DNA of 55,292 nt from JBBRCE01 sp038205115. Its GTDB lineage: Bacteria; Planctomycetota; Planctomycetia; Pirellulales; JBBRCE01. Below are positions 9,261-17,092 of the stretch, in pieces (the first letter of the stretch is position 1; the number at the start of each line of letters is the position of its first letter). The stretch is taken from the NCBI GenBank assembly GCA_038205115.1, contig JBBRCE010000033.1:1-55292 (forward strand). The letters are read 5' to 3'. Made by a program: the position numbers and the translations under genes. The notes beneath the pieces were generated by a model. The model did no database searches, was not told the origin of the DNA, and worked only from the letters and a program-made list of their open reading frames with translations.

Positions 9261-9283
9261 GCAATTCCACCGTGTCCGGCCGA

Positions 9284-9733
9284 CTAAGGCTTGAACTGAA
9301 TGCTCTTGGGCGACGCTTTGAGTTCGACTTCAACTTCCGCGACGCGGGCATGAATTGCATGCGACTGCCCATCGCCCAGTGCCGCCGGCGTTTTCAGCAG
9401 AAACCCGTGCATCGCGTTGCCTTTGTTGAATGGCAACAAATCTTTTCGCAACGTGTTGGCGGGGATTTTCGAGAGTAATTTGTCGCCGTCGTAGACTTCG
9501 ACTTCGACAAAATTATTCGGCTCGGCCGAATTCCAGGCCCAACCGCTGATCGAGGTGGGGTCGGCGCCGTCGAGACTGCCCGGATCCAAAGCGACGACCT
9601 TTTTGTCGAGTGCCGTCGATTTGACCGGCGCTGTTTCTGGCGAAGCGGCCGCGGGTGGCTTGGAGTGATCGGTCGAACAACCGAGGCCAGAACCGGCGAG
9701 CAAAAACAACACGATGAATCTGCCTGGCTGCAT
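9284..9733 (-). CDS. Small putative lipoprotein with a GWAWN...HGF beta domain
   Basis: 149 residues. The hydrophobic N-terminus FIVLFLLAGSGLGC ends in a Cys suitable for lipid attachment, although the lipobox is imperfect (GLGC, with Gly at -3). After a Pro/Ala-rich linker comes a compact domain of about 95 residues: LDGADPTSISGWAWN, VEVYDGDKLLSKIPAN, RKDLLPF and MHGFLLKTP. A similar GWA-D...DG...R-DL...HGF pattern recurs as an accessory beta-sandwich in many bacterial glycan-related proteins (from memory, family not named). The ATG at 9733 is chosen for an AAGGAC ribosome-binding site just upstream. It sits between the sulfotransferase and paralogue 3, so it is probably a surface partner of the glycan. 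Exact role unknown. Confidence 0.65.
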   Translation of the reverse strand: MQPGRFIVLFLLAGSGLGCSTDHSKPPAAASPETAPVKSTALDKKVVALDPGSLDGADPTSISGWAWNSAEPNNFVEVEVYDGDKLLSKIPANTLRKDLLPFNKGNAMHGFLLKTPAALGDGQSHAIHARVAEVEVELKASPKSIQFKP

Positions 9734-9744
9734 GGCAATTGTCC

Positions 9745-11091
9745 TTATCGCTCGAGCTGAGCACGCGTCTCGGGGGTGGCCAGTTGGTTTTGCCGGATGT
9801 CGTACAAGATGCAATCGTCATCGTGATGGACGCAGCAAAAGTGCTGCGCCAGATGTCGGCCAAAGCCATGGTAGTGCTGTAACCAAGAAAATGCAAACTG
9901 TGGAAAAAGCAAGAAGTGCGCGCCGCAGACGCGCTCCTGTGCAACTGCCGCAATGGCTGCGGCACTGTTGGCAAAATGCGACTGCGTTCCAGCGACGCCG
10001 GGAAACGGTCGGCACACGCGGCCCGCCAGCGGAATCGATGCATCGTCGGCCTGTCCGGCAATCAGAATTGCGGCTCCCAATGGCACGGCGTTCAGCACCG
10101 CCCGCGTAACGCGGTTCAGCAGCGCCAACTTTTCTAACTCCGGCGTGGAAATTAATCCGCACTGCCGCAATATGGAGCCGCAGACGTTCAGGAAAATGGT
10201 TTGCTGTTCCAGCGTCCAACTCACCCACGGGCGATGATCGGCAACGGGCGGCGAATCGCCCGTGCAACTGACGCCGAAGCTGGAGTTGGTGCGTATGCTT
10301 TTCAAGTAGCGAATCGGCGATTCTTCATGATCGAGGCCAACGAAGTCGTAAATTCGCCGAACTTCGTCGGCCGTGTCGGTGAGCAATTGCTGTTGTCCAA
10401 CGGTCAAACAACGATCGGGCCGCTCATCAGCCAACCGTGTTGCGGCGGCCACATATTGAGTCCACGTCTCGCAGGCCACCTTAAAATCGAACGTCCATTC
10501 TGGATACGTGCTTAAATCGCCCGCATCCGCCATGTGCGACTGTTTGATGATCGCCGCATAGTGAATCATCGAATGCACCGCGCTGCGGCCATCGCGCAGC
10601 ACATGTACGAAGTACGCGCCGGGAAACAAATTGGCCAGATGATGCGACAGCAGCGCGTAAATGGGCGTGTGGTCAATCCAACGCCGGCCGCCGCTGGCGC
10701 GTGTAAACATCGCGTTCAAGCCGATTCCAAGGAACGACAGAAATTCAGGCTGCCGAATTCCCTGCTTGAGCAGCCAGCTTCCGTCAGGGCGGACCACGCG
10801 TTGATAATTCGTGTCGAGACATCCGTTATCGAATAGATCCCAAAGAATTTGCGTTTCGTCCGAGCCCCACAACTGGCTGTGTCTGCTGAGCGCGTGCGCG
10901 AGCGCCGTCGTGCCAGATCGTGGCGAGCCGACGATGAAAATGGGATTCGGACACACACAAAGACTTTTTAGAGCGTCTGCCGTGTGCTCGATGGGCGCGC
11001 TCAGGGCGACCGACTCACCCGCCGCCGCGTGATCATTACCACTGGCGTTAAGCGGCTGATTATGAACATCGCGAGCCAATAGGTCCGTCAT
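9745..11091 (-). CDS. Sulfotransferase with a C-terminal degenerate WWLDHY-type module
   Basis: 448 residues. The N-terminal domain is a PAPS-dependent sulfotransferase: the 5'-phosphosulfate loop IVGSPRSGTTALAHAL near residues 53-68 and the 3'-phosphate-binding VHVLRDGRSAVHSM near 162-175. It would sulfate a sugar or other glycan acceptor in the cytoplasm (inference). Residues about 320-434 are a divergent copy of the module found in the next two genes, with AHFLLFPQFAFSWLQHY replacing the usual WWLDHY region and no SKGD. The ATG at 11091 has GGGAG eight bases upstream; a frame open up to a TTG at 11289 would overlap the upstream gene by 95 bases. The N-terminal 45 residues are unconserved-looking. 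Confidence 0.85.
   Translation of the reverse strand: MTDLLARDVHNQPLNASGNDHAAAGESVALSAPIEHTADALKSLCVCPNPIFIVGSPRSGTTALAHALSRHSQLWGSDETQILWDLFDNGCLDTNYQRVVRPDGSWLLKQGIRQPEFLSFLGIGLNAMFTRASGGRRWIDHTPIYALLSHHLANLFPGAYFVHVLRDGRSAVHSMIHYAAIIKQSHMADAGDLSTYPEWTFDFKVACETWTQYVAAATRLADERPDRCLTVGQQQLLTDTADEVRRIYDFVGLDHEESPIRYLKSIRTNSSFGVSCTGDSPPVADHRPWVSWTLEQQTIFLNVCGSILRQCGLISTPELEKLALLNRVTRAVLNAVPLGAAILIAGQADDASIPLAGRVCRPFPGVAGTQSHFANSAAAIAAVAQERVCGAHFLLFPQFAFSWLQHYHGFGRHLAQHFCCVHHDDDCILYDIRQNQLATPETRAQLER
9790..10134 (-). repeat. WWLDHY-type module, degenerate copy in the sulfotransferase
   Basis: Protein-level repeat of about 115 residues at the C-terminus of the sulfotransferase. The order of elements matches the other copies: hydrophobic strand, GR, FP, HFANSAAAI helix, GAHFLLFP strand, SWLQHY helix, final strand. 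However, SKGD is replaced by GQADD and WWLDHY by SWLQHY, so this copy is the most diverged. Confidence 0.7.
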
Positions 11092-11194
11092 TGGCACCGC
11101 TCCCAGATGTTGCGCGAGACGTTGCCGCAGGCAGAGTTTGAAATCTGGCGGAAATTGATTTTGTGCTGACTCGGCATTTTTTGGCAAGCTCCCA

Positions 11195-14100
11195 TCAGGC
11201 AATGGCCACCACGGCGTATTCGCCAGCCGATTGGTAAGCCGTTTGCGTGAAGCCTCCGCCGCAGGGGTAGAACACACGCGCGCTGGCAAAGCCGGCCCAC
11301 TGACACATTGCTAACAACACTTGCGGAAAAATCGGCCGTTGGTGGGTGAGGTCGACATGAAACACCTTCAGCGCCTGGAAACTTTCGGGATTCACGGTTT
11401 CGGCAATGAAAATTCCGCCGCGTCGCAATCGCGTTTTCGCCAATGTCAGCAGTTCTTTGAGATGCTCCAACGACAGATGCTCGACAAACTGGGCCGAGAA
11501 AATCGCGCCCAGCGAACCGGCCGCTTGTCCGCGAAGATATTCCAGCCCATCGCTTTGAACGACGGCTAGACCTTTCGCTTGCAACCGGCGAATCATCGCC
11601 AGATCGGCATCGACGCCGGTTGCCGAGATGCCTTCGGCCGAAAGCAGTTGCAGAAACTCGCCTCGCCCACAGCCCAGATCGACGACATTTTCGCAGCCGC
11701 GCAACATCGGCAAATAGCCGCGCTGTCGCTCGGCAATAAACGATTCCGGGCCGCGAAAGATATCGATGAAATCGTCGGAAATCGGCGAGTCACTGGTTAA
11801 GCAGGCGGCGTCGGTGGCGTAGCCCATGGGCTTGGTCAGTTCGCCCAGCGCCCCGAACACATCGCGAGCCATGTAGGGACGAGCCGTCAATTGCGCATGA
11901 ATTGCGGCCACGGCTTGTTCCGTCCGTGCAAGCCGTTCGGGATGTCCGTCAAGCGATTGGCAACAGGCGGTTAGCAGCGTCTGTTGTTCCTCGACGCGTT
12001 GCAAACCTTGCCCCACGCTTTCGAATTTTTCGCCCAGAAAACGTACGCGATTCGCGGTCAGCGTCAGCGCCGTATTACGATCTTGAGTTTCGGACACGAA
12101 CTGCGCCGCATGCGCACCGAGTTGAGCTTTTGCTTGGCTGAGTCCGACTTCCAGTTGGTCCGCGCGCTGCTGCAACGCGCGGGTCGCTTCGAGCAGCGCC
12201 AAAACACTTTGCGCGACTTCGGACTGCGATAACTCGGCCGCGCAATGAGCGGCTGCCAGGTTGCCGGTGAGCGACGCCACGGCTTGAGACAACCGAATGA
12301 CTTCGAAGTCGGCATTGGGAATCAACTCGAACAGCGCACCGTCGGCATCGGAGCGAACGCAGCGGTGTTGCGATTCCAGCAGCACGCGGAACTGCTGGTA
12401 ATGTTCCAGCCACCACAGTGCCGCGGCGGGAAAGACCAGATAGTTCGCTCCGGCGGCGCCGAGCTGGTTCAGATGGCGAATCGCTTCGAGACTGTCGCTC
12501 GGATAAAACCCAGCGTATTCGCCCGATTCGGATTGCGGAAAATGGCCCATCCGGCGATGCTCGACGTCCAGCAGTTCTTCGTCGCCCTTGCTAACGACGA
12601 GCACGCTCGCATCTTCAGGGATGTCTTGCGCGATCATTTGGCGAACTCGATCGACCTGCCGGCGATAAACGGCAGCGGCATCAAACGCGTCGTCGGCAAT
12701 GAGCCGCGGTCGCGCAGCGGCCGCGTTGCGGGCCGCAATTTGTACATCAATCAGCGAAAGCCTGGCGCGCATCAATTGCCCCACGGACTGTGGATGCAAC
12801 AGATTGGCCACATGCTGTTGCCCACGCAGTCCCATCGTCAGCAGTTCGTCACGATTTTCGGCGGCGGCCCGCAACAACTGGGCCGCATGATCCAGATCGG
12901 GATTCGCCCATTGACGTCCCCGCTGGTAGGGGCCGTGGTCGTCTGTCAGTTCGACCAAATCGTAACGCACCAGCCAGGCGTGGCTTGGTGTCATGAAATC
13001 CAAATTGCTGGAATAACCGGTGGCAATCACTGGCTTGCCCAGGTTCATTGCCTCGGCCATCGTGAGTCCAAAACCTTCCGAGCGATGCAGCGATACATAG
13101 CAATCGGCCGCGCGGATCAGATCGTTCAACTCGCCGCGCGACAGCACGTCGTCCACGATCCGAATGTTGGCATCCGCACTGGCCTGCCGCAGTTCCGCCA
13201 GTTCGGCCGCAGTGGCATGGCCACATTTGAGGATCAACAGCGTATCGGTGCGCGTGCCGAACGCGCGTCGATAGGCTTCAATCAGCCCATGCGGGTTTTT
13301 GCGCGCGATGTAACTATGGCAATCGAAAACAAACAGACAAACGAACGCAGCGGCCGGAATATGAAAATCGCGTCGCGTTTTGTTGGCTGTGATAGGCGAC
13401 TCCGGCAGCGAATGCGGAATTCGCACCACCGGAATTGGCGAACGTCGCGCAACCGAGTCCAGCACGAAATTGCTAGGAACCCAAATCTCATCGAACAATT
13501 CGAAACTCGACATCCACCGCTGCGGAAAGTCCGCCAGTTCCCAAGCCCAGAATCCGATGTTATATCGGCCGCGAAAATAGTCTGCGCCCTGAGCTGCAGC
13601 AAAGGCAACGGCCTGATCGGCGTTGACGTGGATCAAGTTGACGCGATACGGATTTTCCGTCGAGAAGTGTAATTCGCCGCCCTCGCGCTCGGCCGAGCCA
13701 TCAGCCCGCAGCGGATTCATCACAAACGGAATCTGCTCGGCCTGTAAGCAACGGACATCCGCGCGAACCGCCTCGCCGACGCCTTTTTCGGACGTGAAAT
13801 ATCCGGCCAGATTAACGCCAAATGGCAAATGGCTGACCGTTTCAACGGCATCGCAGGCGTGGCCGCCGGACCGTTTGACCGCCGGACCACAGTTCAATGC
13901 ATAAATCTGACCCGTTTCTTGATCGCTATGGACAAGCGAATGGTTGCACTCCAGATGCGCGCGAAATTCGCGGTAATGGTCGAGCCACCAGGACGCGGTC
14001 GTTGGCACGATCAAGTAGTGCGCACCCTGCTGGCGGAGCGCGTCTAAGTGGCCGATGGCCATCTGACTATCGGACGGATAGTAGCCGGGATACGTGCCGT

Positions 14101-15622
14101 CGGGCGCTTGCGGAAAGTGCCGGCCGTGACGCGCCGGCAAATCGATCAATTCCGGATCGCCCTTGGAGATCACAAGCACGTTGCAGTCTTGCGGTAGCAC
14201 TTGTTCGACGACTCGGCGAAGCCGATACTTCAACGCCTCGTAACGCTCACGATGCGAGCTCTGGTCCGTGGGCGCTGGAGATGTTGATGGCGTTGCGAAG
14301 GCTGCCGACGCGGGGGCATGTTCCGATTGCCCGTTGCCGCTGGCTGTTGCAATAGTGGATTTGGCCGCTGCCGGTTTTGCCCAGATTGGATCGTAGCCCA
14401 TCTCCGTCCAACCGCGCGTTTCAGCCCAGTTCACAAAGCCGTCGCGATCGCGCCCACGGACATCCGGAAACGCGGCGGCCACGTCGTAACGCGAGCGGTA
14501 AACGCCCTGCAAGAACGGGCTCAAGTCTTCCGGCATTTCAGCGGTGGTTGCCCACGACAAAAAATTCGGCGTGTGAGTCGTCAGAAACGGATCGCCAAAT
14601 GTTGCGGCCGTTGCTTTGGGAAGCGACAGGTACAACTGGCGCAAGATCGAGTTGACCGGAGCGCCGTTGTCGAAATGCGAATAACCATACGACCACTGGC
14701 TGGCGGCCAGCGCATCTTTTTTGAGCAACAGTTCGGTATAAATCGACAGTAATCGAGCCAACGATTTGCCGCGAACAACTTTGTTACGGGTTTGATGCTT
14801 CGAAAAATTCTTGGGTGTCCGATGGTTGAAGCCGCTGAAGTGAAAGAATGCCAGCGGTTGCCCGTGAACGGAAAAGGTGTCGCCCGAGTGCGTCAGCGGT
14901 CGCGAATGATAGTTCCAATACGCCACGTTGTACGTTTCGTCACGCAAGATCGTCGTTGGCGAAAAGAGGCCGGGCACCAGGTCGATCCACTTCTGATCCG
15001 TAAACAGACCATTGGCCAGATCGATGCGGCAGCCGTCCCGCAATCGCTCTTGCCACCATTGCAAAAAGCGCTGGCAACCGTCGGAATGTCGCAGGCCAAT
15101 GAATCCCAGGTTGTAAGCGCCGGACTTCAAAATATCTTGCTCGGACGGCCGCTGGCCATCGTCCGGAATGGGCTCGAGCAAGTGGGGAGTCAGCACGATT
15201 TCCGAATGGGTCAGCGCCTGCCAGACGTCGGTCAGTGGACGCATGACGATAATGTCGGGATCCAGATAGGCGAGTCGCGACTCGCCGTAATGTTCGAAAA
15301 TGTGCGCCAGCAGCGTGGGCTTGACCGCCGTGCAGAGTTCGGTCACGTCGTACTTGAAGCACAATTCGTAAAAATAGGGCAGTGACAAATCTTCAGGTTT
15401 GATTAACTGAAATTCGTCCGCCAGGTCGAGTCCGTCGGGCAGATGGTCAACGACTAAGACGTAGAATCGCCCGCGCCGATGATGCTGCCGAAACGATTCC
15501 GCCAGCACGCGCGCATGCGCCAAATAATTACGGCTGATGATCGTACAAGCCGCGACGTCGGATGCGACTGACGGTTTCCGTTGAGTTCGCTTTGCCGCCA
15601 CAAGGCAACTCCTCAATCTCAT
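11195..15622 (-). CDS. Giant multi-domain protein: GT-A-like, GT4 and methyltransferase with two WWLDHY modules
   Basis: 1475 residues. In order: residues about 25-285, a glycogenin/GT8-like nucleotide-sugar transferase region with FYVLVVDHLPDG and RLAYLDPDIIVMRPL (DxD-type metal site near 121-123); 466-576, first WWLDHY module; 600-960, a GT4 glycosyltransferase with LHRSEGFGLTMAEAMNLGKP; 986-1101, second module; 1109-1249, a probable coiled coil; 1309-1475, an SAM-dependent methyltransferase with VVDLGCGRGEFLQLL and ETVNPESF. It probably builds and methylates (caps) a glycan chain, with the coiled coil perhaps acting as a spacer, as in chain-terminator proteins (inference). The ATG at 15622 is chosen; a TTG at 15670 would add 16 residues. 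It overlaps no neighbour once the downstream sulfotransferase starts at 11091. Confidence 0.85.
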   Translation of the reverse strand: MRLRSCLVAAKRTQRKPSVASDVAACTIISRNYLAHARVLAESFRQHHRRGRFYVLVVDHLPDGLDLADEFQLIKPEDLSLPYFYELCFKYDVTELCTAVKPTLLAHIFEHYGESRLAYLDPDIIVMRPLTDVWQALTHSEIVLTPHLLEPIPDDGQRPSEQDILKSGAYNLGFIGLRHSDGCQRFLQWWQERLRDGCRIDLANGLFTDQKWIDLVPGLFSPTTILRDETYNVAYWNYHSRPLTHSGDTFSVHGQPLAFFHFSGFNHRTPKNFSKHQTRNKVVRGKSLARLLSIYTELLLKKDALAASQWSYGYSHFDNGAPVNSILRQLYLSLPKATAATFGDPFLTTHTPNFLSWATTAEMPEDLSPFLQGVYRSRYDVAAAFPDVRGRDRDGFVNWAETRGWTEMGYDPIWAKPAAAKSTIATASGNGQSEHAPASAAFATPSTSPAPTDQSSHRERYEALKYRLRRVVEQVLPQDCNVLVISKGDPELIDLPARHGRHFPQAPDGTYPGYYPSDSQMAIGHLDALRQQGAHYLIVPTTASWWLDHYREFRAHLECNHSLVHSDQETGQIYALNCGPAVKRSGGHACDAVETVSHLPFGVNLAGYFTSEKGVGEAVRADVRCLQAEQIPFVMNPLRADGSAEREGGELHFSTENPYRVNLIHVNADQAVAFAAAQGADYFRGRYNIGFWAWELADFPQRWMSSFELFDEIWVPSNFVLDSVARRSPIPVVRIPHSLPESPITANKTRRDFHIPAAAFVCLFVFDCHSYIARKNPHGLIEAYRRAFGTRTDTLLILKCGHATAAELAELRQASADANIRIVDDVLSRGELNDLIRAADCYVSLHRSEGFGLTMAEAMNLGKPVIATGYSSNLDFMTPSHAWLVRYDLVELTDDHGPYQRGRQWANPDLDHAAQLLRAAAENRDELLTMGLRGQQHVANLLHPQSVGQLMRARLSLIDVQIAARNAAAARPRLIADDAFDAAAVYRRQVDRVRQMIAQDIPEDASVLVVSKGDEELLDVEHRRMGHFPQSESGEYAGFYPSDSLEAIRHLNQLGAAGANYLVFPAAALWWLEHYQQFRVLLESQHRCVRSDADGALFELIPNADFEVIRLSQAVASLTGNLAAAHCAAELSQSEVAQSVLALLEATRALQQRADQLEVGLSQAKAQLGAHAAQFVSETQDRNTALTLTANRVRFLGEKFESVGQGLQRVEEQQTLLTACCQSLDGHPERLARTEQAVAAIHAQLTARPYMARDVFGALGELTKPMGYATDAACLTSDSPISDDFIDIFRGPESFIAERQRGYLPMLRGCENVVDLGCGRGEFLQLLSAEGISATGVDADLAMIRRLQAKGLAVVQSDGLEYLRGQAAGSLGAIFSAQFVEHLSLEHLKELLTLAKTRLRRGGIFIAETVNPESFQALKVFHVDLTHQRPIFPQVLLAMCQWAGFASARVFYPCGGGFTQTAYQSAGEYAVVAIA
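12320..12667 (-). repeat. WWLDHY module, second copy in the giant protein
   Basis: About 116 residues between the GT4 domain and the coiled coil. Conserved elements: SVLVVSKGDEELLDVEHRR, MGHFPQSESGEYAGFYPSDS, AIRHLNQLGAAGANYLVFPA, LWWLEHYQQF and a final strand GALFEL. Confidence 0.85.
13895..14227 (-). repeat. WWLDHY module, first copy in the giant protein
   Basis: About 111 residues between the GT-A-like and GT4 domains. Conserved elements: NVLVISKGDPELIDL, GRHFPQAPDGTYPGYYPSDS, AIGHLDALRQQGAHYLIVP, SWWLDHYREF and a final strand GQIYAL. It is clearly homologous to the second copy and to the GT2 copy. Confidence 0.85.
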
Positions 15623-15775
15623 GATGTTGGCGTTCCGCCGGGGAACGCTGCCGGTTCGTGGGCAGGTCAATTATCTTAACCTCAGTCGGCTGCGAAACCC
15701 TAATATTTCGGGCAAATTGTCAACCTTCGTCACACCCTCACGTCGTGCCAGGGTATTCCCCAGGGGCGGTGCTTC

Positions 15776-17065
15776 TCAGCTGGCGAACGCGGCGTCGGCC
15801 GTTGGCAAAAGTCGAAAGATTTTACCGGCCACGGCCGAACTGTCGATCAGTTGGTGCCGGGCGAGCAATTCGCGGTGAAACTCGTGGTAGTGATCGAGCC
15901 ACCACAATGATGACAATGGAACCACCAGCCAGCGGGCGCCGCGCCGCCGCAGTGCTTCGAGATGCGAAATTGCCTCGGCGCAATTGGCCGGATGATATCC
16001 GGCGTATTCGCCGGTGGCAGTCTGTGGAAAATGCCAGCCGCGCCAACCGTGCCAGCCGGTGAGTTGCTGGTCGCCTTTGCTCACGATCAAGGCAATGTCT
16101 TCGGGCGCGATGTGCTGAGCTGCCAACGCAAACAAGGCTTCCAGCGATTTGTCGTAAGCCGTGTTTGCGCGCCGCTGATACGGCAACCACGGTTGGTCCC
16201 ACTTGGCCTCCCAGCGCTGGCGATTGGCGTGAAACAAATCTCCGTACGCGCCCGTCGCCGCCAATTTGCCCAACGACGCTTGTCCAAAATGATGGACGAA
16301 GGCGTCTTCGGCCAGTAGCAGGCGATATCCGGCCGCGCGCATCCGGAACGAAAAATCATCGTCCTCGAACATGCCGAAATGAAATCGCTCGTCGAGCAAG
16401 CCGATTTCTGCGAAGACCTCGCGGCGCATCGCCGCACAAAACAAAATCAGTCGACCGACTTCGCGAACCTCGCCGGCATGATCGCGAGCATTCTGTTCGG
16501 CCAATTGCAGCATTTCACCGTAAGATTGGTAGCAAGTGGGAATTTCGGCTTCGTTGCCGGCCCGATTGGTAACGGGACCGATAAGGCCCACAGCCCGGTC
16601 GGACAGCGGCCGCAGCAGAGTTTCCAGCCAATGTCGCGGGACGATTGTGTCGTTATTGAGCAGCACGAAATACTCGCCGTTGGCAACCGCTAGCGCCTGA
16701 TTGTTGGCTGCGGCAAAACCGCGATTCTCACCGTTGGCAATGATGCGCACCCGCGTATCGGCCGACGCCAACTGCCGCAAATATTCGACCGTACCGTCTG
16801 TGGAACCGTTATCGACCACCACCAGTTCGAACGATGCGGGCGAGGTATTCGATAGCACGGCTTCCAGCGACAACCGATTGAATACCAAATTGTTGTATGT
16901 GACGACAATGATCGAAACCGCAGGCAAAGCGTCAAGCATTGCGGCCGGGGCTGCCGGTATCGGCCGCCCGAGCACCGCGCGCGCGGTCTCGTCCGCCAAT
17001 CGCGTTGGCCAGCGTGAGACGGGCGTGAGCACCAGCGAATTGAACCAAGGTTGTATTTGTTCCAT
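15776..17065 (-). CDS. Family 2 glycosyltransferase with a C-terminal WWLDHY module
   Basis: 429 residues. Residues about 50-270 are a GT2 catalytic domain: VSIIVVTYNN, ELVVVDNGSTDGT, RGFAAANNQAL, FVLLNNDTIVP (metal-binding NDT) and FEDDDFSFRM (catalytic-base region), as in rhamnosyl- and related transferases. Residues about 306-420 are the WWLDHY module with ALIVSKGD, WHFPQTATGEYAGYHPA and LWWLDHYHEF. A cytoplasmic, inverting transferase for the surface glycan is likely; donor unknown but dTDP-rhamnose is plausible given rmlACD. The ATG at 17065 has AGGA about eight bases upstream; a TTG two codons earlier is also possible. It lies 27 bases downstream of the propeller gene. Confidence 0.88.
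   Translation of the reverse strand: MEQIQPWFNSLVLTPVSRWPTRLADETARAVLGRPIPAAPAAMLDALPAVSIIVVTYNNLVFNRLSLEAVLSNTSPASFELVVVDNGSTDGTVEYLRQLASADTRVRIIANGENRGFAAANNQALAVANGEYFVLLNNDTIVPRHWLETLLRPLSDRAVGLIGPVTNRAGNEAEIPTCYQSYGEMLQLAEQNARDHAGEVREVGRLILFCAAMRREVFAEIGLLDERFHFGMFEDDDFSFRMRAAGYRLLLAEDAFVHHFGQASLGKLAATGAYGDLFHANRQRWEAKWDQPWLPYQRRANTAYDKSLEALFALAAQHIAPEDIALIVSKGDQQLTGWHGWRGWHFPQTATGEYAGYHPANCAEAISHLEALRRRGARWLVVPLSSLWWLDHYHEFHRELLARHQLIDSSAVAGKIFRLLPTADAAFAS
15806..16150 (-). repeat. WWLDHY module in the GT2 protein
   Basis: About 115 residues at the C-terminus of the GT2, with all signature blocks (SKGD, WHFPQ, GEYAGYHPA, AISHLEALRRRGARWLVVP, WWLDHY). It closely resembles the two copies in the adjacent giant protein. 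Confidence 0.85.
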
Positions 17066-17092
17066 TTGCAAAATCCTGCAAACCGTACTGCT

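Noticed and set aside
12245..13672. A 475-residue plus-strand frame inside the giant glycan gene
   Set aside because: It is antisense to a region with clear GT4 and module motifs; no motif of its own.
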